The position numbers and the translations under genes were made by a program. A stretch of DNA of 5,729 nt from BJGN01 sp041159865. GTDB taxonomy: Bacteria > Bacteroidota > Bacteroidia > Chitinophagales > Saprospiraceae. This document shows positions 1-5,729 of this stretch, piece after piece. The stretch spans positions 1 to 5,729 of the forward strand of contig JBEAXK010000013.1 of assembly GCA_041159865.1 (NCBI GenBank), written 5' to 3'. Position 1 is the stretch's first letter. The number at the start of each line of letters is the position of its first letter. The notes below the pieces were generated by a model that saw only the letters and a list, made by a program, of their open reading frames with translations, did not search any database and was not told the DNA's origin.

Positions 1-31
1 TTTCGTTAGGGAACAAATTTTGAGTTTACGT

Positions 32-58
32 CCTAATCCCTAATTACCAATCACTAAG
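32..58 (-). repeat. Degenerate fragment of the GGTGATT heptad repeat
   Basis: Read on the minus strand, this stretch is a run of 7-nt units resembling AGTGATT, GGTAATT and AGGGATT, followed by AGG. These are diverged versions of the GGTGATT heptads found at 1701-1895 and after thrS. It has the same orientation as the array at 1701-1895, from which it is separated by the IS256 element, so it may be the distal remnant of one array split by the insertion (inference). The rest of positions 1-95 shows no gene or other signal I can support. Confidence 0.5.
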
Positions 59-95
59 CTCTTCGAAATTAAGCCTTACGATTATTTTTTTATAA

Positions 96-117
96 GACTG
101 TTCAATAAAGTGTGTCT
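96..117 (+). repeat. IS256-type left terminal inverted repeat
   Basis: This 22-bp sequence matches the reverse complement of 1672-1693 at 17 of 22 positions. The shared blocks are GTTCAA and TGTGTCT. It begins with GA, as IS256-family ends do, and lies just upstream of the transposase promoter, so the transposase binding site and the promoter are next to each other. Confidence 0.8.
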
Positions 118-119
118 AT

Positions 120-127
120 TAACTTTG
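120..127 (+). promoter_or_regulatory. Probable Bacteroidota -7 promoter element of the transposase
   Basis: TAACTTTG is an exact match to the Bacteroidota -7 consensus TAnnTTTG, 16 nt upstream of the transposase ATG at 144. No convincing TTTG -33 box is seen at the expected distance; the region contains the left inverted repeat instead. A purine-rich GAGAAGAG directly before the ATG could help ribosome binding. The 5' leader would be very short, around 10 nt. Confidence 0.5.
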
Positions 128-143
128 AACCAAAAGAGAAGAG

Positions 144-1401
144 ATGAAAAGCACAAGAAGTAAAAATTCAAAATTTGAAGAATTAGTACCTGATGAGAAG
201 ATGCGGGAACGAATCATGTCTCATCTAAAGACATAGGGTCCTTTGTTTGGAGAAGGGAGTGTATTTAGTGAACTTTTGCAATCGTCAATTAATTCGATGC
301 TTGAAGGGGAGATTGAAGACTTCATGTTAAATGAGCGCGCTCAAGGTAATTCGAACAAGCGTAATGGCTATACGAACAAGGAAGTACAATCACAAGCAGG
401 CCCGCTACAAATTAAAACTCCTCGGGATCGTTCCTCGGACTTTGAACCTGAGATTTTGGGTAAGCGGGAAAAGAGAGTTAAGTAGTGGCATAGACGAACA
501 GATATTAGCTTTATATGGCCAGGGAAATTCAGTGGAAGACATACGTAGACTGTTGGAAAAGATTTATGGGGTAACCCTTTCAGCAGGTAAAATTTCAGCG
601 ATTACCGACCAGATACTACCGGAGATTGAGCGTTGGCGAACTCGTCCTTTGCATGCTTTTTATAGCATTATCTACCTCGATGCGGTACACTTTAAGGTAA
701 GGCATGATGGAGCATACGGCAGTCGGGCATTCTACACGGTGTATGCGGTGGATGCTCATGGAGAAAGGGATTTGCTCGGTTTTTTTCTTCAGGAAACAGA
801 GGGTGCCCGAGCATGGGGAACGGTACTGGAGGATATACGTAAAAGGGGGGTTGAGGATGTATTGATTTTCTGTACAGATGATTTACAGGGATTTAGCCAA
901 GCAATCGATGAGGTGTATCCCAATAGTATTGTTCAAAAATGCATTGTACATAAGATACGAAGTAGTACTCGATTTTGTGACGAAAGAGACGCTAGGGAAG
1001 TACGTAAGGATTTAAAAGCCATTTATACTTCCGCTACGCGTTCGTCAGCAGCATTAGCTTTAGATGCCTTTGAGACCAAATGGAAGGGCAAATATAAAAG
1101 CATCGTTCAATCCTGGCGTCAGGACTGGGAAGAATTGGTCGCCTTTATGGACTACCCTGAGGTTATGCGCCGGATGATTTACACGACAAATCCAGTTGAG
1201 GCACTTCATCGGATTATCCGTAAACTCATCAAGGGAAAAGCTGCCTGGGTATCAGAAACGGCCCTGTTAAAACAACTTTACCTATCGCTAATGCATAATA
1301 AAAAGTCCTGGAAACGTCAAGCTTATAGCTGGAAGGAGATTCAAAGAAATCTGGTTGAACTATATGGTTCCCGAATATTGAAGCATATTCCTGAGCTGTA
1401 A
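144..1401 (+). pseudogene. IS256-family transposase, interrupted by an amber codon and a frameshift
   Basis: The gene encodes a DDE transposase of the IS256/MULE-like family, which cuts and joins element ends as DNA. Starting at ATG 144, the frame reads MKSTRSKNSKFEELVPDEKM and meets TAG at 234-236 (codon 31). The same frame resumes with the family-typical segment PLFGEGSVFSELLQ and continues through NKRNGY and TPRDR to about 470. One extra base, most simply an A in the AAAA run at 469-472, then shifts the reading to the +1 frame, which continues as RELSSGIDEQILALYGQG to the TAA at 1399-1401. Reconstructed length is 418 codons including the amber, normal for the family. The catalytic residues look intact: Asp in YLDAVHFK (codon 679-681), Asp in CTDDLQGF (877-879) and Glu in TTNPVEALHR (1198-1200), along with the CIVHKIRSS motif. 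Residues translated upstream of about 471 in the second frame are not real protein. Two lesions in the N-terminal third imply decay unless one is a sequencing error. Confidence 0.9.
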
Positions 1402-1425
1402 AACCATTCATTTTAGCCAAAAGTA

Positions 1426-1584
1426 GAACTTGACGGCACCGCAAAGATATCTGGAATTAACGGATCTTGTAAAGGTCAAGCCCTTCGGGTTGCTACCTTA
1501 AAAAGAAGCTTCGCCCATTTTTAAGGTGCAAACCTTGACAAGAACCTAAAATTCCAGAAAGGCTGCCGCTAAGCCGTTAAGTTC
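1426..1584. repeat. Large imperfect palindrome / possible structured RNA in the 3' part of the IS
   Basis: The two halves of this 159-bp stretch are complementary in ordered blocks: 1426-1436 with 1574-1584 (10 of 11, the exception being a G-T pair that would be G-U in RNA); 1450-1458 with 1550-1558 (9 of 9); 1462-1476 with 1532-1546 (13 of 15); and 1490-1504 with 1518-1531 (14 pairs, one bulged T at 1494). A small CCC-TTC-GGG hairpin at 1481-1489 branches from it, and the apical loop is 1505-1517. It starts 24 bp after the transposase stop and ends 87 bp before the right inverted repeat. It has no poly-T tail like that of an intrinsic terminator, although it could stop or stabilise transcripts. 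It may belong to the IS or be a small non-autonomous element nested in it; no target duplication is visible around it. The remaining 1585-1671 shows only AT-rich DNA. Confidence 0.7.
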
Positions 1585-1671
1585 CTTCCAATCTATGTCC
1601 AGTTTATTTTATGATTCAAATTTTGTACTTTTAAAGTTTGAAAAGTGAATTTTAAACCTATTTTTTTAACC

Positions 1672-1693
1672 AGACACAGTTAGTTGAACTATC
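1672..1693 (-). repeat. IS256-type right terminal inverted repeat
   Basis: This is the partner of 96-117, in inverted orientation with 17 of 22 matches. Read on the minus strand it begins GATAGTTCAA and ends TGTGTCT. It abuts the truncated outermost unit of the composite repeat array that starts at 1701. Confidence 0.8.
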
Positions 1694-1700
1694 CCTTATT

Positions 1701-1895
1701 CGCAAGAGAACCACCCCTAAAAGTACCAATAACCAAGCACCAAGCACCTAAAAACCAGCCGAGTAACGGTTCACCGCAAGAGAACCACCCCCAAAAGCAC
1801 CAATAACCAATCACCAAGTACCAATCACCAAAGGCCCCGAGAAACTGCAAACTGCAAGAGAACTACCCCTAATGCTGCCAGCCCCCCTAAAAACC
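1701..1895 (-). repeat. Composite intergenic repeat array downstream of the S41 peptidase gene
   Basis: Read on the minus strand (the sense direction of the peptidase gene), the array alternates two parts: a core close to GGGGTRGTTCTCTTGCGG, and runs of 7-nt units of the form GGTNNTT (GGTGATT, GGTACTT, GGTTATT, GGTGCTT). Three cores are visible, at about 1854-1876, 1775-1794 and 1701-1719; the last is cut short next to the IS end. On the plus strand the two clearest copies start with CGCAAGAGAACCACCC at 1701 and 1775. The same core and heptads occur after thrS. No open reading frame or tRNA is present. The array begins 2 nt beyond the peptidase stop, so it would be transcribed as a G-rich 3' extension unless termination is immediate. 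Confidence 0.85.
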
Positions 1896-1897
1896 AT

Positions 1898-3529
1898 CTA
1901 TTTCTTAGGTTGAAGCATCTGCATATATTGGCTCGGTTGACGCAGTAACCCAATAGCCTCTTTTACCTCTGGATCATTTCTTAAGCCTATTTTTATACGT
2001 CCACTGGCATAAAAATGTCTGGCGGCAATTTCTTTTTCTATTAAGTTAAGAATTTCTGGTTTATACTTCTCCAAAATAGCCTTTTGCTCTTTTTCCAACG
2101 CCTCTGTAACTAATTTTTGCGTTTCGGTTAACGTATATCCCTCCTCTTTTGATTTTCGTGAGAATTCCTTCCAGGCTTTATTTGCCTCGGTCTCAAATTC
2201 AATATTTTCCTCTCTGATGAAGGCGAGAAATTTCTCGAAATCATTGAATTTTAAGTTGCTAATGTCATTTGATTTATGATTATTTGCATAACGGGAAACA
2301 AATCGAAAGATGATGTCCTGGCGCAGAATAGACTGAATCACTGGAATATTATCAGGATGTTGAATAGCTAAATCGGGGGCAATGCCGCCTCCGTCATATA
2401 CCATCCTGTTATTCAGCGTTTTATACGCTACCCTTTTTTCTTCAGGTACTTCAACAGGTTCTCCATTTTTGTATTCAACACTTTGAATACTCCTTCCACT
2501 GGGGATATAATATTTTGAAGTAGTTAATTTTAATCGTGCATTATATCCTACATCTACCGTATTCTGAACCAGGCCTTTCCCATAAGATCTCTGGCCAATA
2601 ATAACACCTCTATCATAGTCCTGAATAACACCACTAACAATTTCGGAAGCAGAAGCGGATCGTCTGTTTATGAGAACAACCAAAGGTATTTCTGTGTCCG
2701 TTGCATCTTGAGTCGTATTAAAAAGACGGTCTTGTTCCTTTATTCTACCTTTCGTCGTTACCACTAAACTATTTTTTGGAATAAAAACATTACAAACACT
2801 AATAGCTTCCATCAATAATCCTCCCCCATTTTCCCTTAAATCTAAAATCACCCCTTTTAAGTTTGGGTTTTCCTGACGCATATCTCTAAGTGCGTTTGAG
2901 ACATTTTTACCCGCTCTGGGGGTAAACGTAGTGAGGGAAATATAGGCAATATCATCTTCTAAGCGACTGAAATAAGGCACATTTGGTACTTCAAAATCGC
3001 CACGTACCAAATTGGTTTTTATTTCGGTGGTGCTTCCTGGTCTTCTCAAAGTTAAGGAAACGGAGGAACCTGCTGTTCCTCTCAGGAAGAAATCGACCTC
3101 TTCCGCCGATTTACCATAGGTATCTTTTCCATCAATAGCAATAATCTGATCCCCTGTTTTTATTCCAGCTTTATCAGCAGATTGCCCTTCATAAATTTCT
3201 GTTACGGTGGCATATTGTTGAATAAATCTAAAATCAAATCCCGCATTATTGGATTTTCCTTCATTTTGAATCCTATATCTTTCAATGTCTGATTCTGGAA
3301 AATAATTGGTAAATGGATCCAAAGAAGCGACCATTGCGGTAATGCCCGTTCGCATTAATTTACCTGGATCTATTTCATCGACAAATCCTCCATTTAATTC
3401 TTTATAAACCTGTGCAAAAATTTCTAAATTCCGACTTATTTCAAATTCTCTGCGATTATCTGTTGGGGAGCTGATAGCGAGAAACAGGAGGGCAGACAGA
3501 ATATACAATGACTTTTGGAACATAATCAT
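1898..3529 (-). CDS. Exported S41-family C-terminal processing peptidase (CtpA/Prc-like)
   Basis: This is a serine protease of the tail-specific protease family, which cleaves proteins near their C termini in the cell envelope. The 543-residue protein has a hydrophobic N-terminal segment (about residues 7-20) that reads as a signal peptide or anchor, with no lipobox cysteine. An N-terminal helical region (about 25-90) follows, then a PDZ domain (about 95-175, with AGIKTGDQIIAIDG at 121-134) and the S41 catalytic domain (about 190-385). The catalytic Ser is S293 in SASASE, the general base Lys is K318 in SYGKGLVQ, and Q322 lies four residues on. The 25-residue Ser-Lys spacing is that of Prc. 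The last 155 residues are charged and helix-rich, as in other Bacteroidota members of the family. Two in-frame ATGs (3529 and 3523) fit equally well, and no Shine-Dalgarno distinguishes them. The gene is divergent from thrS across 98 bp. Paralogues are common in this phylum, so I give no symbol; its substrate cannot be told from sequence. Confidence 0.93.
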   Translation of the reverse strand: MIMFQKSLYILSALLFLAISSPTDNRREFEISRNLEIFAQVYKELNGGFVDEIDPGKLMRTGITAMVASLDPFTNYFPESDIERYRIQNEGKSNNAGFDFRFIQQYATVTEIYEGQSADKAGIKTGDQIIAIDGKDTYGKSAEEVDFFLRGTAGSSVSLTLRRPGSTTEIKTNLVRGDFEVPNVPYFSRLEDDIAYISLTTFTPRAGKNVSNALRDMRQENPNLKGVILDLRENGGGLLMEAISVCNVFIPKNSLVVTTKGRIKEQDRLFNTTQDATDTEIPLVVLINRRSASASEIVSGVIQDYDRGVIIGQRSYGKGLVQNTVDVGYNARLKLTTSKYYIPSGRSIQSVEYKNGEPVEVPEEKRVAYKTLNNRMVYDGGGIAPDLAIQHPDNIPVIQSILRQDIIFRFVSRYANNHKSNDISNLKFNDFEKFLAFIREENIEFETEANKAWKEFSRKSKEEGYTLTETQKLVTEALEKEQKAILEKYKPEILNLIEKEIAARHFYASGRIKIGLRNDPEVKEAIGLLRQPSQYMQMLQPKK

Positions 3530-3591
3530 AAATTAATTATTCTTTTAAAATGCTTATTGATTTAAATTAACAGTTTTTCCCGCAAAAAGGA

Positions 3592-3599
3592 TAATTTTG
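3592..3599 (+). promoter_or_regulatory. Probable -7 promoter element of thrS
   Basis: TAATTTTG is an exact match to the Bacteroidota -7 consensus TAnnTTTG, 28 nt upstream of the thrS ATG. It implies a leader of roughly 20 nt. The -33 element is weak, with only a T-rich stretch near 3573-3578. The 98-bp gap is shared with the divergent peptidase gene, for which no exact TAnnTTTG was found on the minus strand. The short leader leaves no room for a T-box or a thrS-type autoregulatory operator. Confidence 0.5.
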
Positions 3600-3627
3600 C
3601 ATGCCTTTATTTTTATAAATTAACAAA

Positions 3628-5562
3628 ATGATTCAGATTACATTTCCAGATGGTAATGCCCGCCAGTTTGAGCCGGGTGTAAATTCCTTAGAAATCGCTC
3701 GTTCTATTAGTGAAGGGCTTTCCCAAAAGGTGCTTGCTGCCAAAGTTAACGGTGAGGTTTGGGATCTTTCCCGACCCATTTTAAAAAATGCAACCCTTCA
3801 ATTATTAACCTGGGATGATAAGGACGGAAAATCTACCTTTTGGCATTCTACAGCCCATCTAATGGCTGAAGCACTCGAATCGCTTTATCCTAATATTAAA
3901 TTTGGTACGGGTCCTTCCGTTGAATCAGGATTTTATTACGACGTAGATACAGGCACTACCCCTCTTTCCTCTGAGGATTTTGTTGAAATTGAAAATGAAA
4001 TGATTCGTTTGGCTCGGTTGAAAAATCAATACGTCAGAAAGGATATTTCAAAAGAAGATGCAATTGCATTTTTTTCAAATAAAGGAGACGAATACAAACT
4101 TGAATTGATTGAAAAAAGGGGAGACGAATCTCTTACTTTATATACGCAAGGTCAATTTACCGATTTATGTAAAGGACCGCATTTACCCGACACGGGATAT
4201 ATTAAAGCAGTTAAATTGACAAAATTAGGGGGTGCTTACTGGCAAGGTGATGATACTCGCCCTCAATTAACCCGTATTTACGGTATTTCCTTTCCAAAGC
4301 AAAAGGATTTAACCGAATATGAATTTATGATGGCGGAAGCCAAAAAAAGAGATCATAGAAAGTTAGGTGCTGAATTAGAACTTTTTATGTTTTCAGAATT
4401 GGTCGGTCCTGGTTTACCCATCTGGCTACCAAAGGGAAATGCGCTCAGGGATCGACTGATGAATTTTTTGAAGGAAGAACAGGAAAAAAGAGGTTATAAA
4501 CTCGTAACAACGCCTCATATTGGAAGAAAGGAATTATATGTTACTTCGGGGCATTATGCAAAATATGGCAAAGATTCTTTTCAGCCGATTCATACTCCTA
4601 AGGAAGATGAGGAATTTTTGTTAAAACCTATGAATTGTCCGCATCATTGTGAAATATTTGCCCATAAACCGCATAGCTATAAGGAATTACCCATGAGGAT
4701 TGCGGAATTTGGTACGGTTTACAGGTATGAACAAAGTGGTGAACTGCATGGTCTTTCCCGCGTTCGAGGATTCACTCAGGACGATGCGCATATATTTTGT
4801 ACTTCTGAACAGGTGAAGGAAGAATTTTTAAATGTGTTAGATCTAACCAGGGTGGTGCTCAAAAAAATGGGTTTTCAGGACTTTACTGCGCAAATTTCCC
4901 TAAGAGATCCAAATAATCCAGAGAAATATATTGGTTCCAATGAAAATTGGGAAAATGCGGAACGTGCCATTATTGAAGCAGCGGCGGAGGCAGGTTTAAA
5001 AACCGTGACGGAATTGGGGGAAGCTGCCTTTTATGGTCCTAAATTAGATTTTATGGTTAAAGATGCTCTAGGTCGCTCTTGGCAGCTAGGAACCATTCAG
5101 GTTGATTATAATCTGCCTGAACGATTCAATTTGTCCTACACAGGTGCAGATAATAAGCCTTACAGACCTGTTATGATACATAGAGCACCCTTTGGATCGA
5201 TGGAACGTTTTATTTCTATTATGATTGAAAATACGGCGGGTAAATTCCCTCTTTGGCTTACTTCAGATCAATTTGCTATTTTACCTATCAGTGACCGATT
5301 TATTCCTTACTGTAAGGAAATTGTTCAAGAATTAGCAAAACACGATATCAGAGGATTTGTAGATGAAAGAGCAGAGAAAATTGGTCGTAAGATTAGAGAT
5401 GCCGAAGTTCAACACGTTCCTTTTATGCTTATAGTTGGGGAGCAAGAACAAGAAAATAAAATGATTTCAGTGAGAAGGCAAGGCCAGGGTGACTTGGGCT
5501 CTTTTTCTGCTTCTGACTTTGTTTCCTTGTTTAAGGGGGAATTGGAAAGAGAAAATAGATAA
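3628..5562 (+). CDS. thrS: Threonyl-tRNA synthetase
   Basis: This cytoplasmic class II aminoacyl-tRNA synthetase charges tRNA-Thr with threonine and removes mischarged serine. At 644 residues it is full length. Domains in order: TGS (about 1-62), the tRNA-editing domain (about 63-225) with H73 and H77 in HSTAH plus D179, C181 and H185 in TDLCKGPH, the class II catalytic core (about 245-540), and the anticodon-binding domain (about 545-640). The three zinc ligands are present: C337 in MNCPHH, H388 in QDDAHIF and H518 in IHRAPFGS. Motif 2 includes R366 in YRYEQSGELHGLSRVRGF, and motif 3 is HRAPFGSMERF. Every expected editing and catalytic residue I checked is there, so the enzyme should be active. 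The start at ATG 3628 begins the TGS domain directly (MIQITFPDG), leaving no reason to look further upstream. In many bacteria infC, rpmI and rplT follow thrS; here only repeat DNA is seen for the last 167 bp. Confidence 0.98.
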   Translation: MIQITFPDGNARQFEPGVNSLEIARSISEGLSQKVLAAKVNGEVWDLSRPILKNATLQLLTWDDKDGKSTFWHSTAHLMAEALESLYPNIKFGTGPSVESGFYYDVDTGTTPLSSEDFVEIENEMIRLARLKNQYVRKDISKEDAIAFFSNKGDEYKLELIEKRGDESLTLYTQGQFTDLCKGPHLPDTGYIKAVKLTKLGGAYWQGDDTRPQLTRIYGISFPKQKDLTEYEFMMAEAKKRDHRKLGAELELFMFSELVGPGLPIWLPKGNALRDRLMNFLKEEQEKRGYKLVTTPHIGRKELYVTSGHYAKYGKDSFQPIHTPKEDEEFLLKPMNCPHHCEIFAHKPHSYKELPMRIAEFGTVYRYEQSGELHGLSRVRGFTQDDAHIFCTSEQVKEEFLNVLDLTRVVLKKMGFQDFTAQISLRDPNNPEKYIGSNENWENAERAIIEAAAEAGLKTVTELGEAAFYGPKLDFMVKDALGRSWQLGTIQVDYNLPERFNLSYTGADNKPYRPVMIHRAPFGSMERFISIMIENTAGKFPLWLTSDQFAILPISDRFIPYCKEIVQELAKHDIRGFVDERAEKIGRKIRDAEVQHVPFMLIVGEQEQENKMISVRRQGQGDLGSFSASDFVSLFKGELERENR

Positions 5563-5729
5563 CTTTTTGGGTGATTGGTGATTAGGGGGGTAGTTCTCTG
5601 GCGGTTGGGCGTTTCTTGGGTTCTTTTTGGGTGATTGGTGATTGGTGCTTGGTGATTAGGGGGGGTAGTTCTCTGGCGGTTGGGCGTTTCTTGGGTTCTT
5701 TTTGGGTGATTGGTGATTGGTGCTTGGTG
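5563..5729 (+). repeat. Tandem composite repeat directly after thrS, running off the window
   Basis: The first base after the thrS stop begins a tandem repeat. Unit 1 (5563-5622, 60 bp) and unit 2 (5623-5697, 75 bp) are the same sequence except that unit 2 has two more 7-nt GGTGATT-type heptads and one more G in the G-run (7 instead of 6). Unit 3 starts at 5698 and is cut by the window end within its heptads. Each unit is CTTTTTG, then heptads, then a G-run, then the core TAGTTCTCTGGCGG and TTGGGCGTTTCTTGGGTT. The core matches the one at 1701-1895 in the opposite orientation on the chromosome, but in the same orientation relative to the upstream gene. No coding potential or intrinsic terminator hairpin is visible. 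Confidence 0.9.

Larger units (their letters stand above)
96..1693 (+). mobile_element. IS256-family insertion sequence, about 1.6 kb, transposase broken
   Basis: The ends are imperfect 22-bp inverted repeats (96-117 and 1672-1693, 17 of 22 positions matching), each starting with GA as in IS256-family ends. Inside lie an outward-in promoter element, a single transposase gene of the IS256 (MULE-like DDE) family, and about 290 bp of non-coding DNA carrying a large palindrome. IS256 elements normally make an 8-9 bp target duplication. The 9 bp flanking each side here (ending ...TATAA on the left, starting CCTTATT on the right) do not match, so the copy is old, rearranged, or its ends are misplaced by a few bases. 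Because the transposase is interrupted, this copy should move only if an intact relative supplies transposase in trans. Confidence 0.85.

Noticed and set aside
331..470. ATG at 331 as the true transposase start
   Set aside because: The first roughly 47 residues of that frame (MSALKVIRTS...) are unlike IS256 transposases, while the other frame over the same DNA gives the expected family sequence (ERAQGNSNKRNGY, TPRDR). The frame is real only after the shift near 471.
462..485. Programmed frameshift in the transposase
   Set aside because: The required shift is +1, whereas IS frameshifting is usually -1 on A-rich slippery sites. IS256 elements normally have a single uninterrupted gene, and an upstream amber codon also breaks this copy.
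1229..1444. 71-codon open frame on the minus strand
   Set aside because: It lies antisense over the transposase C-terminal coding region and the foot of the palindrome, resembles no family I know, and lacks a start signal. It is a shadow of the real gene.
1423..1584. REP element of the RAYT type, suggested by GTAG at the foot of the palindrome
   Set aside because: REP palindromes are only a few tens of bases long and are made with a Y1 (HUH) transposase. This structure is far larger and sits in a DDE element, so the GTAG is probably chance.
1701..1895. CRISPR array
   Set aside because: Repeats are imperfect 7-nt heptads and an 18-34 nt core with variable spacing and no unique spacers of uniform length. 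No cas genes are present.
3530..3627. T-box or other leader regulation of thrS
   Set aside because: The probable leader is about 20 nt and lacks T-box motifs or a tRNA-like operator. T-boxes are mainly a Gram-positive device.
5563..5729. Coding repeat protein in the heptad array
   Set aside because: A 7-nt period shifts the frame at each unit, and none of the open frames here is substantial. The pattern is a DNA or RNA repeat, not a peptide repeat.

Overview
The window looks like the chromosome of a member of the Bacteroidota, perhaps of the Cytophagales (the phylum is fairly secure, the order is a guess). The reasons are AT-rich intergenic DNA, exact TAnnTTTG (-7 type) promoter elements typical of the phylum, a long CtpA-like S41 peptidase with a helical C-terminal tail, no strong Shine-Dalgarno before the housekeeping genes, and dispersed GATTGGT-type intergenic repeats.

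Layout. Positions 1-95 hold only a worn fragment of the intergenic repeat. Positions 96-1693 are one IS256-family insertion sequence with 22-bp imperfect terminal inverted repeats, its own promoter, and a transposase gene (144-1401) broken by an amber codon and a +1 frameshift, although the DDE catalytic residues remain. Between the transposase stop and the right end lies a 159-bp imperfect palindrome (1426-1584). Positions 1701-1895 hold a composite repeat array. Positions 1898-3529 (minus strand) encode an exported S41 C-terminal processing peptidase with an intact Ser-Lys catalytic pair. A 98-bp divergent intergenic region follows, with a -7 element for thrS. Positions 3628-5562 (plus strand) encode complete threonyl-tRNA synthetase. 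From 5563 to the window end the same composite repeat family returns as near-identical tandem units.

How it fits together. The peptidase and thrS are divergently transcribed housekeeping genes with no evident functional link. Each is followed, directly after its stop codon, by the same repeat family, with the G-rich strand as the sense strand in both cases. The IS256 copy appears to have landed in or beside the array downstream of the peptidase gene. No defence system, CRISPR array, tRNA or rRNA is visible. The least explained elements are the composite heptad repeat and the palindrome in the 3' part of the IS.
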